From: Arthrobacter sp. SO5
Lineage (GTDB): Bacteria; Actinomycetota; Actinomycetes; Actinomycetales; Micrococcaceae
Reading direction: 5' to 3'
Assembly: GCF_020532805.1 (NCBI RefSeq)
Contig: NZ_MQTQ01000002.1
Location: forward strand, 1 to 51,644
Length of the DNA: 51,644 bases
The translations under genes were made by a program, and so were the position numbers. This document shows positions 35,792 through 45,392 of this stretch, piece by piece (the first letter of the stretch is position 1; each line of letters opens with the position of its first letter). The notes beneath the pieces are model-generated. The model was not told the DNA's origin. It saw only the letters and a list, made by a program, of their open reading frames with translations, and ran no database searches.

Positions 35792-36647
35792 TTGAAACGT
35801 CACGGGCACACAGTGACGATCAGAGACGCCCGTGTCGAAACGAGAGAAGTACGCAACCGAAATGCCAATGCGGCCAAGAAGGCGAACGGCGCGATTCTGG
35901 ACGAATTGGTCCAAGTGACCGGCTGGTCGCGGGCCAGCGCCTGTTGGGAACCTGTCCACAGCTCGTCAGTGCAAGGGGCCGGCGACAACGGTAGCGCGCA
36001 GGTCGCGCGGGCGGATCTACGGCTATGAGACGTTGAAGGTCCTGATCGGAGTGTGGCGCTAGTCCGGTATGCCCTCGGCAAATATCTGCCCGCCACTATG
36101 GACCTGTAGGTGCCCAAGCTGCAGACTTTCGGGGAGTTGGACGCGCATCGGCCGAGCCCGGCGCTGAGAGCCGAGTTGCCGAAGAAATCCGGGCACGATC
36201 GACCGGCTGCTCAAGCTGACCGGGGACCTCGGGAGCCCTAGGTGCGGCCTGGCTGCTGCTGTGGAACTTGACCACGGTCTGCAAGGCCGGGGACGAACAT
36301 TAGACCGTGGTGCTTCTAAAGCCCAGAGACAACGCCCACATCGGCTAAAAGAACGGGCACGTTATCCGCCAACCCGCCTTCCACTAAGACTACGACCGCC
36401 CCGCGGAGCAGAAGCGGCCAGACGCCCTCTAGGTCCTCAACAGGGTCTGCTAGATCCTCCTCACAGCCGCCACCCAAAAAATCGGCGGCCGAATAAACAC
36501 AGATATACGACAATCCACGGACGTCCCAACGCGTAAACCGCGCCGAAATCCCAACGGGACCCAAGCCGCTGAGCTCGCGGCACTGATGGTGAGCACCAAC
36601 CCGGCCGACCTTAAGCGAATCATCGCCACCATCCAGACCTAGCTAAT
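35792..36647 (+). pseudogene. Decayed integrase-type (DDE) transposase remnant
   Basis: Pieces of one transposase appear in order on the plus strand but in several frames with stops. They are LDELVQVTGWSRASA (from 35,900), RIYGYETLKVLI and GKYLPATMDL (about 36,015-36,110), KAGDEH (near 36,285), then after the missing catalytic core DNAHIG*KNGHVIR (near 36,330). The C-terminus is AAELAALMVSTNPADLKRI (near 36,575). These match the recurrent actinobacterial 'integrase' transposases (ISNCY-like) from memory. The central domain is deleted. The region 35,664-36,880 otherwise holds no gene that I can see. Probably an old scar at the edge of the glycan island. Confidence 0.65.
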
Positions 36648-36880
36648 CGCTCTCGACGCGAGTGCAAACGGGTGATGCTCGGACAACGCTTTCGGAAGCA
36701 TCTTGACCTGAGTCGTTACAGACCACGACGCAGAACTTTCGCCATCTATTCCTTGGTCAGTTATGCCTGACCGCCTCGAGGCCCACCACGAACGGCTGCC
36801 GGAAAGACAGATTCACGCCTGGGCTCGTGCATCCCGTAAGATTCACTGGTCCGCGGTCTAGAATCCTTGGGGGAACCACT

Positions 36881-38032
36881 GTGCCCAGCATCATGCCGAT
36901 TTTCGGCACCAGACCAGAAGCCATAAAAATGGCCCCCATAGTTGCCGCACTCAAGAACTCGGAACACTTCGATTGCGCCGTAACCGTGACGGGCCAACAC
37001 CGGGAAATGCTTGACCAAGTCAATGAGCTATTCGGCATTGTTCCCGACCACGACCTGAATATTCTGGAGCAACGTCAATCTCTATCAGGCATCATGACCC
37101 GGACGATCGATGGTCTGGAACGGCTGTTCAGCGCGAACAAGCCCGACGCCGTGATTGTCCAGGGCGATACCACGACCTCCACGGCGGGCGCGATCGCTGC
37201 GTTTTATCACGGCATCCCAGTGGTACATGTGGAAGCCGGGCTTCGCAGCGGGGACCTGTTCTCTCCTTTCCCAGAGGAGGCAAACCGCAAATTGACCAGC
37301 CAGATCGCCAGTCTCCATCTGGCTCCCACCAGCATCAGCAAAGCAAACCTAGTGGCCGAGGGAATAGACCCTGACAACATAGTCATCACCGGCAACACCG
37401 TCATCGACGCCCTCTTGGCTACCGCAGGCAAAAACGTGACATTTTCGGACGACCGGCTTGAGGCTCTGGCGACGACCGGCCGCCGGATTCTCTTGGTCAC
37501 GACCCACCGACGTGAGAACCAAGGGGATGCTATGCGAGGATTTGGTCGCGCTCTGGCCCGGTTGGCCCATGCCCGGCCGGACTTGGAGATTGTATTGCCG
37601 GTCCACAAGAATCCTGTAGTGCGGGAGGCAGTCCTTCCGGCGCTTCATGGCCGAACGAATATCACCGTCACGGAACCATTGGCCTACGGACAATTCACTC
37701 GCATGCTGGCCATGGCCCACATCGTCCTGACGGATTCCGGCGGAGTGCAGGAAGAGGCGCCCAGCCTAGGAAAACCGGTGCTTGTCATGAGGGACAACAC
37801 TGAACGCCCGGAGGCCGTTACCGCCGGGACTGTACTCCTCATTGGCACTGATGAGGACCGGATAGTCCTCGAGGTCACCCGGCTGCTTGATGATCAGACT
37901 CACTTTGATTCCATGGCAAATGCTGTCAACCCATACGGCGATGGGAAGGCGGCGGCGCGGACCATTGCGGCGATCGCCGAACTGCTCAACCTAGGGATGA
38001 GACTGGAGGACTTCGGAAAGGGACCCAGCTAG
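36881..38032 (+). CDS. wecB: UDP-N-acetylglucosamine 2-epimerase (non-hydrolysing)
   Basis: A 383-residue enzyme interconverting UDP-GlcNAc and UDP-ManNAc. Motifs: FGTRPEAIKMAP at residue 8, VQGDTTT near 95, HVEAGLRSG near 117, THRRENQGDAM near 208 and LTDSGGVQEEAP near 285. I chose GTG 36881, preceded by GGGGGA, over the longer frame from 36827. A -10-like TAGAAT at 36859-36864 lies just upstream, but I found no good -35. It is the first gene of the glycan operon. No UDP-ManNAc dehydrogenase is in the window, so ManNAc itself may be used or WecC may lie elsewhere. Confidence 0.93.
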   Translation: MPSIMPIFGTRPEAIKMAPIVAALKNSEHFDCAVTVTGQHREMLDQVNELFGIVPDHDLNILEQRQSLSGIMTRTIDGLERLFSANKPDAVIVQGDTTTSTAGAIAAFYHGIPVVHVEAGLRSGDLFSPFPEEANRKLTSQIASLHLAPTSISKANLVAEGIDPDNIVITGNTVIDALLATAGKNVTFSDDRLEALATTGRRILLVTTHRRENQGDAMRGFGRALARLAHARPDLEIVLPVHKNPVVREAVLPALHGRTNITVTEPLAYGQFTRMLAMAHIVLTDSGGVQEEAPSLGKPVLVMRDNTERPEAVTAGTVLLIGTDEDRIVLEVTRLLDDQTHFDSMANAVNPYGDGKAAARTIAAIAELLNLGMRLEDFGKGPS

Positions 38033-38098
38033 TGGGGCCACGCGCAGGACTCACGAGAATTCCAAGCATGACGAAGAATATGATCCAGGAGGATATCG

Positions 38099-39289
38099 GT
38101 GCAGCTAAAGCTCAGAGGATACTTTAAGGCGGAGGGCTCCCCCCTCACCGAAGCCAATGCTGCCATCGAGATGCTGGCGCCCACTTCAAGCTTTGCCCCG
38201 CACGTACTCGGCTACACGCCAGTCGGGAGGGTCAACCCCTACCAGTCTCTGCTCTATAAGGCCGCCGCCGACTATGACATTGCCACCGTCCCGATAATTG
38301 ACAGTTGGTCTTTTGACAGGCTGGCCGCTGTGCGGCCGGATGCGTCGCATGTCATCCTTCACATCCATTGGACGTCTTTTGTCTTGAACGGCATCAAGAG
38401 CTACACGACTGCCGAGAAAAAAATCGAGGATTTCCAGGACTCCATCGACTCCTTCAAAAGCAGAGGCGGCCGGATCGTCTGGACTCTTCACAACATCATT
38501 CCGCACGATTCTCTCTTCCCCGACCTCGAAATGCGCGCCCAGCAGATCCTCGCGGACGAAGCCGACGTCCTGCATGTGCTCTCGGAAGCGTCGGCTGACA
38601 TGATGTCTTCAGCCCTGCTCATTGACAAGAACAAGCTGCTGACGGTAGCGCATCCGAACTATCGGATGACATACGAGGACTACGTCACGCGGAACAATGC
38701 CCGGCTTGAGTTCGGCATTGGCCCCAAAGACCGCGTTTATGTGTTGCTCGGGGCGCTCAAGTCGTACAAGGGGCTGAACAGGCTACTCGATGCCTTTGAC
38801 GCATTCTGCGCCGCGGACCGGACGGTGCCCCGGATTCTGCTGGTCGGCGGTAACCCGGACGGCACCCCTGAGGTCGCCGAGTTCATCGCACGGTGCCAAG
38901 CACATCCCAACGTATTGATCGAAGACAAGAAGATCGCGAACCACTTCGTGCAGAACTACATGCGCGCGGCCGATGTCGGGCTGGCCCCGTACACCCGCAT
39001 GCTTAACAGCGGCGCCATTCTGCTCTATCAGTCCTTTGACCTTCCGGTTATAGCCTCTGACGTCCCGGCTATATGGGAGGACATGCCGGACGAAATCGGT
39101 GAACGCGTGTACGACAACTCGCTGATAAGTCTTGTCGAGGCGTTCCAGCGTGCAGACCGGTTCTTCCAGAGCGGAAGCCGGGAAGCCGTGCGGCGGTACG
39201 CCGACCAGTTCGATGCAATGAAGCTATCGCGCGAGTTTTCGCGTGGAATCCTGGAAAAGCTCGACGACCAACAGTCTCGTCAGAATTAA
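38099..39289 (+). CDS. GT4-like glycosyltransferase
   Basis: A 396-residue GT-B-fold transferase. The N-terminal domain has ILHIHWTSFVLNG near 90 and VWTLHNIIPHDS near 125, typical of glucuronosyl- or mannosyl-type GT4 enzymes. The C-terminal domain has LLGALKSYKGLNRLL near 217 and GLAPYTRMLNSGAILLYQSFD near 305, where the usual Glu-x7-Glu motif is altered. It is cytosolic or membrane-peripheral; donor and acceptor unknown. GTG 38099 has a strong AGGAGG site 6 bases upstream. Third-position G/C bias is weaker than in the core genes. Confidence 0.85.
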   Translation: MQLKLRGYFKAEGSPLTEANAAIEMLAPTSSFAPHVLGYTPVGRVNPYQSLLYKAAADYDIATVPIIDSWSFDRLAAVRPDASHVILHIHWTSFVLNGIKSYTTAEKKIEDFQDSIDSFKSRGGRIVWTLHNIIPHDSLFPDLEMRAQQILADEADVLHVLSEASADMMSSALLIDKNKLLTVAHPNYRMTYEDYVTRNNARLEFGIGPKDRVYVLLGALKSYKGLNRLLDAFDAFCAADRTVPRILLVGGNPDGTPEVAEFIARCQAHPNVLIEDKKIANHFVQNYMRAADVGLAPYTRMLNSGAILLYQSFDLPVIASDVPAIWEDMPDEIGERVYDNSLISLVEAFQRADRFFQSGSREAVRRYADQFDAMKLSREFSRGILEKLDDQQSRQN

Positions 39290-39315
39290 CGGAATAGCCC
39301 GGAGGAACAGAACCT

Positions 39316-40386
39316 ATGTCGTCAATGAACACCTCGACCGAGATTCACAAAGCACGATCCCCGTACCGAGGCAGACCTGCCAAGACCTTCTGGAAAGCAG
39401 GGGTGTCAAATGATCAGGGTGAGGCGCTCGAGGGATTGCATGAGAAGAAATTCGCCATCGGCGCTTCCGATGCCATTGCTACTGCCGGCAGCTGCTTTGC
39501 CCAGCACATCGCGAGAAATTTGCGACTCAAAGGCTTCAACGTCGTCGACTCCGAACCCGCGCCCCGCTTCCTCAATGCGAACACAGCTGAAAAGTTCGGA
39601 TTCGGCGTCTACTCAGCACGGTTTGGAAACGTCTACTACGTTCGCCAGCTGCTTCAGCTAGCCCAAGAGGCCTTCGGCGAGCGGGAGCCAAGCAACTGGA
39701 TCTGGGAAAAGGACGGTCGGTACTACGACGCCCTGCGTCCCTCTGTCGAGCCTGACGGACTCGATAGTCCCGAGTCCGTCAGGGAACACCGACAACAGCA
39801 CCTTGCCGCCGTCCGGAGAATGGTCGAGTCGGCCACGGTTCTAGTCTTCACTTTCGGCTTGACGGAGGGTTGGGTAGATAGGGTCTCGGAGACGGTGTTC
39901 CCCACGGCGCCGGGCACCATCAGCGGAGATTTCGATTCTGACGTGTTCGAATTCAAGAACTTTGACTACGCGGAGATCCTGGCGGACTTCCAGGAGCTGC
40001 GGCTCCTCCTCCACAGGCACAATCCTGAGCTAAAGTTCATTGTCACTGTGTCCCCGGTGGCACTTGCCGCAACCGCCACGGATAACCATGTTTTGGTTGC
40101 CACGACGTATTCGAAGGCCGTTCTCCGTGCGGTTACTGGCGAACTTGCCCGGCTCTACCCCGACGTCGATTACTTCCCATCATTTGAAATCATCACCGGA
40201 AGCCAGGCCAAAGGCCGTTTCTGGGACGACACGCTTCGCGGTGTCTCGCCCGAGGGAGTCAACACGGTAATGCGGCACTTCTTCCGGTCCTATCCACCTG
40301 TCGCCGTGTCTCCACCGGCCAAAGAACTTGAAAGCGCCGAGGGAGTCCTATGCGAAGAAGCCCTACTGGAGGTGTTCGGAGAGTGA
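39316..40386 (+). CDS. GSCFA-domain protein
   Basis: A 356-residue protein with the name-giving motif ATAGSCFAQHIARNL near residue 57, then FGFGVYSARFGNVYY and VLVFTFGLTEGW (near 176). GSCFA belongs to the SGNH/GDSL-hydrolase-like superfamily; the Ser of the motif is the likely nucleophile, and VNTVMRHFFRSYPP near 315 could supply later residues. GSCFA proteins occur in polysaccharide loci, and a role in acyl transfer or removal is plausible but not established. ATG 39316 has GGAGGA 9 bases upstream. Its stop overlaps the next GTG (GTGA). Confidence 0.82.
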   Translation: MSSMNTSTEIHKARSPYRGRPAKTFWKAGVSNDQGEALEGLHEKKFAIGASDAIATAGSCFAQHIARNLRLKGFNVVDSEPAPRFLNANTAEKFGFGVYSARFGNVYYVRQLLQLAQEAFGEREPSNWIWEKDGRYYDALRPSVEPDGLDSPESVREHRQQHLAAVRRMVESATVLVFTFGLTEGWVDRVSETVFPTAPGTISGDFDSDVFEFKNFDYAEILADFQELRLLLHRHNPELKFIVTVSPVALAATATDNHVLVATTYSKAVLRAVTGELARLYPDVDYFPSFEIITGSQAKGRFWDDTLRGVSPEGVNTVMRHFFRSYPPVAVSPPAKELESAEGVLCEEALLEVFGE

Positions 40387-41159
40387 AATACTGCTTCATC
40401 GGTGATTCGCATTTGGGTCACGTCATGCCCGCGTGGAGAGAAAGAGTGGCGGGAAATGATTCGTACAAGGCCGGATTCCACATTGAACGTACCTACGGTG
40501 AGCTCCCTATGAGAATCATCGACGGCACGGAGGAACTCGCGTGCTTCGACGACATCCGGTGCGCGTACTCGCCCGACATCGACGTCAAATCTTACGATGT
40601 CTTTGTCGTCTTCGGGATGCACTTTTCCTTCACAGCCTTGGCTAAAACCTACGGGAAATTTAGGACTGAAGAGCACGAGCGCAGCGCAGGTTCTTATTTG
40701 CTCTCGCCAGCGGCGCACAAGGCCATGTGCCATGACCTTTACGCAGGATCCAAAGCAATGCGGGTCATTGAGGCCTTGCGGCTCAACACTTCAAAGCCGG
40801 TTTTCTATGCTCAGCAGCCTCTGCCCCTGGAGTGGGTGCTGGACCGCACTGAAGGCCCCCTGCGCTTCTTTCGGGACCTGTCGGACTCCGAGGATTTCGG
40901 CAGCTTACTTGCAGAGTATGAGGATAGGCTACTGCAACTAGACGCCAGCGGCGTGGGCGTGCTAGCCCAGCCAGAGTCCACTCTGGGCCGCCCCGGCTTC
41001 ACGCAGAGCCGGTTCGGTCTGGCCGACGCCACGGACATGAGCCCGGAGAGTGCGTTCGCTAAGGGCGACTATTTTCACATGAATGCCGAGTATGGCGGCT
41101 TGGTAGTCGAGCAACTCATCGAGCTGTCTACAGCCTCGGCCCTAGAAAGGTCAGAATGA
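40383..41159 (+). CDS. SGNH-hydrolase-like protein
   Basis: A 258-residue protein with an SGNH block I near its start (CFIGDSHLGHVMPAW, residues 4-18) and a block V-like DYFHMNAEYGG near 233, where Asp and His would complete the triad. No signal peptide is visible, so it is probably cytosolic. Coupled to the GSCFA gene by a GTGA overlap and to the next gene by ATGA, which suggests the two SGNH-type proteins act together, perhaps in glycan acylation. Start GTG 40383 is chosen because the conserved block follows at once. Exact activity unknown. Confidence 0.68.
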   Translation: MKYCFIGDSHLGHVMPAWRERVAGNDSYKAGFHIERTYGELPMRIIDGTEELACFDDIRCAYSPDIDVKSYDVFVVFGMHFSFTALAKTYGKFRTEEHERSAGSYLLSPAAHKAMCHDLYAGSKAMRVIEALRLNTSKPVFYAQQPLPLEWVLDRTEGPLRFFRDLSDSEDFGSLLAEYEDRLLQLDASGVGVLAQPESTLGRPGFTQSRFGLADATDMSPESAFAKGDYFHMNAEYGGLVVEQLIELSTASALERSE

Positions 41160-41572
41160 GAATGCTTGATACACGAAATTCCAGCCTGAGACTCGGATGG
41201 CAATTCGTGACACCCACTTCGTCTCTAGAGTTCGTCGTCGAACTAGCTACGTCGGTGCCGGCCAAGAGCCTCGTGGCGATGATCTCCCTGCCGGAGGGGG
41301 CCTCGATCACTTCGAGTGAGTGGGGCTTCTCAAAATCGCTGGCTGGCCACTACCGCTATATTGAGCTTGACCGTGCGGGCTGCCTGGCTCTCCCTGGAAT
41401 CGTCCTGGACCGGGAAGTCTCCGAGGTATCGCTCTCAATCCTGCCCTGGGGGACGAAACAACTCTCGCCAAGAACCGCCGTAGCCGGTGCTTGGTCCATC
41501 GGAAATTTCAACAAGCCTGGAACGCCCGGTCTCAGCGCCATTTCAAAAGGGAAGTTGATGACCAATGACTGA
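41156..41572 (+). CDS. Unknown protein of the glycan cluster
   Basis: A 138-residue protein with no recognised domain. Alternating hydrophobic segments (SSLEFVVELATSV, LVAMISLPEG, VSLSILPWG) suggest a beta-rich fold, perhaps a beta-sandwich accessory module. There is no signal peptide or membrane helix. Four-base overlap with the upstream stop and 8-base overlap with the next gene put it firmly within the operon. It could be a partner subunit for its neighbours. Confidence 0.65.
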   Translation: MRMLDTRNSSLRLGWQFVTPTSSLEFVVELATSVPAKSLVAMISLPEGASITSSEWGFSKSLAGHYRYIELDRAGCLALPGIVLDREVSEVSLSILPWGTKQLSPRTAVAGAWSIGNFNKPGTPGLSAISKGKLMTND

Positions 41573-43592
41573 ATCCCACCACTATGATCTTGGCGCGATG
41601 ATTGTGGCCGACGCAAACGTCGACGCCGAATCCGTCGCCCGAACGGCGAAGTCTCTTGAGTGGTCCGGTATAACCCCGGTAATCCTCTCCGCCTTCGCCC
41701 TCGCCGAGCCCGAATTTGAAACTTACGACAAGTCATACTTCAACCCGGCGTCCGAAACTGTCTCGTCCGCCGCGAACAGGTTAATCCGCGGGCTGGTGAA
41801 TGAGCACATCCTCATCATCGCCGCTGGCACCGTACTGCCGTCAGAAACGTTCGGCGAACTCGTTGCTGCCGTATGCACCAACCCGGAATCTGTGGTTCGT
41901 CTCGTCACCCGTGTCGTCCGTCCATTGCACGCCCTGACGACGGCTGACGTGGACGACCTGATTGTCGGGTCGGCCGGCTCACGCACGGATTCTGTGACTA
42001 CTCCCCGGAGCGCCTCGACTGCCGCGATCGTCGTTCCACGGCGGACGTTGCACACTCTGTGTGGTTTCAAAACTTCAATCCGCGACCCTGACGTCGCTGT
42101 GTCGGAATTCCTCCGCCGATGCAGAAAATTCGGCGTCCAAGAAGCTTGGACCCTACCCAAGGTCGGGGTCTACACGGTCGCCACACGGATGAACTCCAAG
42201 ATGACGACCCAAGAGGTCCGTCTGGCTCCCGAACAGCACGATCCATCGTTCTTCGGTGATCTGCTCGGATGGGGTTCCGGTGCATCCGATGTACCCCTGG
42301 TATCCATAGTGATCTCCACCTACAACCGTGCCGCCTACATCGCGGAGTGCCTTTTTTCCATTCAGTCCCAGACGGTACGGGACTTTGAGGTAATAATTGT
42401 CGACGACGGCAGTACGGATAATACAGCGGACGTCGTGGCGTCGTTCGCTGACCATCGAATCCGTTACTTCCGCCGTGAGAACACCGGGATCTCGGCGTCC
42501 CGAAACTTCGGCGCCCGTCAGGCCCGCGGCGCATTCATTGCCGTCCATGACGACGACGACCTCATGTTGCCATGGCGGCTCGAACGCCAATTGGAATCGC
42601 TGGAACCCGGCGATCACGGCAGCTTCGGCGTTTCCGTGCATTTCGATCACGACACCGGTGAGATGCATCGGCTCGTACACCGGTTGTTTAACATCCAGAC
42701 AGCCTTACGCTACGGAAACAACCCGACCCACCCGACCTGGCTCATCCGCGCGGACATCTTCAAGCAGTTCAAATATGATGAGTCGCTCAAAAGCGGCGTC
42801 GACAACAACGTTGCGCTACGGATGATCAGATCCGGCGTTCGGCTCCGGCACACGGGTGAGAACCTCATCCTGCGCCGCCTCCACGGTGGCCAGATTACCC
42901 GCAGTGCCGGGGAAATACAGCAGGCCTCGGCAAAAATGTCCCAGCGCCTGCTCAAATTCACTAACGGCGCCGCTGAGGACCCTGCAAAGACGCAGGCCTC
43001 GGAGGAGTGGTTGTCTGGTATGGCGGCGGACTCCTTCGAAAAAAGCGTCCGGCCTTATCTCCCGGACCATCTTGTCGAGCGCCGCGTACTCTCGGAGGTC
43101 CAGGAGTCGGCTTCGGGCGACGGGACGCCGGACTTTTCACCCACCAACGGGGGCGTCACGGTCATGAGCCAAACCATCCATCAGGAGGGCGTAACAGCCG
43201 CCCGGATCTTCCCAAACGTGATGTGGAAGGACCTGGCGGCGCTTCGGAATGCCGGTATCGATTTTTCTGCGGTCGAAGGCTCCGCTGGGGGTCCCATCGA
43301 CATGGCGGTGGCGGCCATCGGCGACCACGTCACACGCGGTCGCGCTGACTGTGCCTGGGTGGGCCAGACACCTAGCCGGCCGTCGAAGTCCGGTTGGGCT
43401 TCGCCAACGAACTCAGATATCGAGTTCACGGTCCTGGATCAACCAAGCCTGACCGAAGGAGTGCGGAAGCTCCTGGCCAAGGACCGGAGCAGCGTGTCAG
43501 GTGCCCTGGAGCCATTTCTCATCGTGAAGTCGGCGAATAACCTCGCGTTGCAACTAGTCAACGCCATTAGGAACACGGGGGAATCGCGATGA
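41565..43592 (+). CDS. Three-part GT2 glycosyltransferase
   Basis: A 675-residue protein. The central part (residues about 240-430) is a GT-A family 2 transferase: LVSIVISTYNRAAYI near 244, IIVDDGSTDNT near 276, ENTGISASRNFGARQ, and the metal-binding AVHDDDDLMLPWRLE near 328. The N-terminal 220 residues resemble a degenerate GT2 fold (LIIAAGTVLPSETFGELV) without an obvious DxD. The C-terminal 170 residues (from GGVTVMSQTIHQEG) match nothing I know. The two extra domains could bind acceptor or partner proteins. It overlaps both neighbours (8 and 4 bases). Confidence 0.85.
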   Translation: MTESHHYDLGAMIVADANVDAESVARTAKSLEWSGITPVILSAFALAEPEFETYDKSYFNPASETVSSAANRLIRGLVNEHILIIAAGTVLPSETFGELVAAVCTNPESVVRLVTRVVRPLHALTTADVDDLIVGSAGSRTDSVTTPRSASTAAIVVPRRTLHTLCGFKTSIRDPDVAVSEFLRRCRKFGVQEAWTLPKVGVYTVATRMNSKMTTQEVRLAPEQHDPSFFGDLLGWGSGASDVPLVSIVISTYNRAAYIAECLFSIQSQTVRDFEVIIVDDGSTDNTADVVASFADHRIRYFRRENTGISASRNFGARQARGAFIAVHDDDDLMLPWRLERQLESLEPGDHGSFGVSVHFDHDTGEMHRLVHRLFNIQTALRYGNNPTHPTWLIRADIFKQFKYDESLKSGVDNNVALRMIRSGVRLRHTGENLILRRLHGGQITRSAGEIQQASAKMSQRLLKFTNGAAEDPAKTQASEEWLSGMAADSFEKSVRPYLPDHLVERRVLSEVQESASGDGTPDFSPTNGGVTVMSQTIHQEGVTAARIFPNVMWKDLAALRNAGIDFSAVEGSAGGPIDMAVAAIGDHVTRGRADCAWVGQTPSRPSKSGWASPTNSDIEFTVLDQPSLTEGVRKLLAKDRSSVSGALEPFLIVKSANNLALQLVNAIRNTGESR

Positions 43593-44245
43593 AGATTCAA
43601 TGGACCGGCAACAGTTTTGGACGATCAGGCATTCTGGCGATTGCCGAGAAGGGAGACACTCAGCCACCCATCGACACGATCTACCTCGACTACATCGTGG
43701 ATATCGTAGACCAGGACCGGCTTGCGCTTGCCGCCGCGCTCGTGTTCGGCGCCTACGCCGGCAATCGGATTATGTTTGAGAGCCCGATTTCCGTAGGAGT
43801 GGCCCGCGCCATAGAAATCTTCCTACGCGAGCGCACAATCCGTGTTGACCCGGTCAGTTACGCAGAAAACAATTCTCTACACGGCGATTCCATCATCATG
43901 CTTGACCACTCCGAAGCGCATACCGCACCGACAAATGTGCTCGGTCGGCAAAGGCAAATCAGGGTCTCCATTCTCCCGACCGAGAGCAACTCCGGGGGCC
44001 TACTGACGATGGACTCCCTTAGAGTCGCCTCGAACGCATGGCTGCACGACCAGCTACGCCCGCCCGGATTCGCGGAAGACCGGTCGTCCATAGCGGCCGC
44101 AATCCTGCTATCCGCTGACCTGAGCGCCGCGGGCATCAACATGTGTGAACCGGCCGGAGACGGCGGATCGACAACACCGGATGCCCTCCGTCCACTCTTG
44201 GAGTCTGCGGGTCTGTCCCTCGTCGTTCAGGCGTGTTGTGCCTGA
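43589..44245 (+). CDS. Unknown protein ending the glycan operon
   Basis: A 218-residue protein of unknown family. The N-terminal half (IDTIYLDYIVDIVDQDRLAL, then FESPISVGVARAIEIFLRER) looks alpha/beta and cytosolic; no signal peptide. The pattern 'spacious acidic strand, then FESPIS' reminds me vaguely of small proteins near glycan or nucleotide-hydrolase genes, but I cannot name a family. ATG 43589 overlaps the GT2 stop (ATGA). The gene ends 63 bases before the convergent pyruvyl transferase. Confidence 0.62.
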   Translation: MKIQWTGNSFGRSGILAIAEKGDTQPPIDTIYLDYIVDIVDQDRLALAAALVFGAYAGNRIMFESPISVGVARAIEIFLRERTIRVDPVSYAENNSLHGDSIIMLDHSEAHTAPTNVLGRQRQIRVSILPTESNSGGLLTMDSLRVASNAWLHDQLRPPGFAEDRSSIAAAILLSADLSAAGINMCEPAGDGGSTTPDALRPLLESAGLSLVVQACCA

Positions 44246-44308
44246 TTGTCGCTGGTGAGCCATGCATCCCAAAGGCGGCTGATGGAGATCGCCAAGCTAT
44301 AACGCTTG

Positions 44309-45166
44309 CTAAACAGCCCAGAGATCAACTGGAAATGATCTTTCCAACGGCGAAGGATCCCACGAGGCAAGAGGGGATCTGAATTCACTTCCCCTCTTGC
44401 CCAACGCCTGAATTGCATCGCTAAGATCCGGATAGCAAACGAACTCGCTCCGGCCGGTACCGAAAACATAGTCGCGGTATTTGAAGAGATTCTCTTTCGC
44501 CGGGCGAAACAACGCGGTGGGTATGCCCAGTACCTCGCCCACGACCAGTCCATGGAGGGAAGATGTTGCAATTATTTCGCTCTGAGCCAACTGCCTCAGA
44601 ATGTCAAAAATTGGTCCCCTGGGATTGATGGAATTAGGCTCCGAGGCATACGAGTCGAAATCATTTAGGTTGGGAATAACGGCCAGGCGCCGGCGCTTGT
44701 CCTGCTTGAGCGCGGAAAGTTGTGGCACCGCCTTGAGTAGCAACAGGGCCGGGTCGCCATATATGCCCGCGTCTTGAATGGATTTGTTGCGTTCCAGCCA
44801 TTGGCCCGTCAGCGGCCCCCTTACGGCGCGTACGTCCAAATAGGAAAATACATGCCCCTCCTTGGCGATCTTCCCGTTAATGCCTGCTCCCCAAACGACG
44901 TCCCCGTCCACGGCGAAGTGAAGGGTCGATCCGACAGCCAGCAGTCTGGCCGCTGGGGAGGACGGTGTACGCCGAGGCACTTTCGCGCCCGCATCCGCCC
45001 AACGGGCTTCCAGGATGCTCCTGACCAAAGGGGGGCCGAGCAAGTCTCCGAAATTGTCCGTAAACTTCGCGGGTCCGCCGTCTACGGACCGAACGGGGTT
45101 CCAGCTGAAAACATCTATGCCATGTACGTAGTTCAAGGAGGCGGCCGTCCTATCGCAGTTTCCCAT
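44309..45166 (-). CDS. Polysaccharide pyruvyl transferase-family protein
   Basis: A 285-residue CsaB/WcaK-type protein: FTDNFGDLLGP near 37, VVWGAGINGK near 90, VRAVRGPLTGQWL near 113, YGDPALLLLK near 137 and TSSLHGLVVGEVLGIP near 202. The family transfers pyruvate from phosphoenolpyruvate to sugars as a ketal, adding negative charge. It is on the opposite strand to the rest of the cluster and may have its own promoter in the 226-base gap to ugd. ATG 45166 lacks a good ribosome site, so the start is uncertain. Pyruvylation of the local glycan is inferred. Confidence 0.8.
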   Translation of the reverse strand: MGNCDRTAASLNYVHGIDVFSWNPVRSVDGGPAKFTDNFGDLLGPPLVRSILEARWADAGAKVPRRTPSSPAARLLAVGSTLHFAVDGDVVWGAGINGKIAKEGHVFSYLDVRAVRGPLTGQWLERNKSIQDAGIYGDPALLLLKAVPQLSALKQDKRRRLAVIPNLNDFDSYASEPNSINPRGPIFDILRQLAQSEIIATSSLHGLVVGEVLGIPTALFRPAKENLFKYRDYVFGTGRSEFVCYPDLSDAIQALGKRGSEFRSPLASWDPSPLERSFPVDLWAV

Positions 45167-45392
45167 ACAGAATGGAGCAAATGTGAAAATGCTATGCGTG
45201 CTGGACCATTATTCGTCTAAGTCGCGGTCCGGATGACCGTAAAATGGCACAGGCCTCCATCGTCTGGGAAGTCGGTGGCCGAGTCAACTTTAGGCGCCCG
45301 CCGGGCCCAGGGCCATCCTCCGAGGAAAGCGCAGCCTCGGTTCGCCGCAGGCTCACAAAAAACATTCGAACCAAGCAAATAGGGGATCAACC

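Noticed and set aside
36843..36864. Promoter for wecB with TTCACT and TAGAAT
   Set aside because: The spacing between the two boxes is 11 bases, too short. Only the -10-like box is notable.
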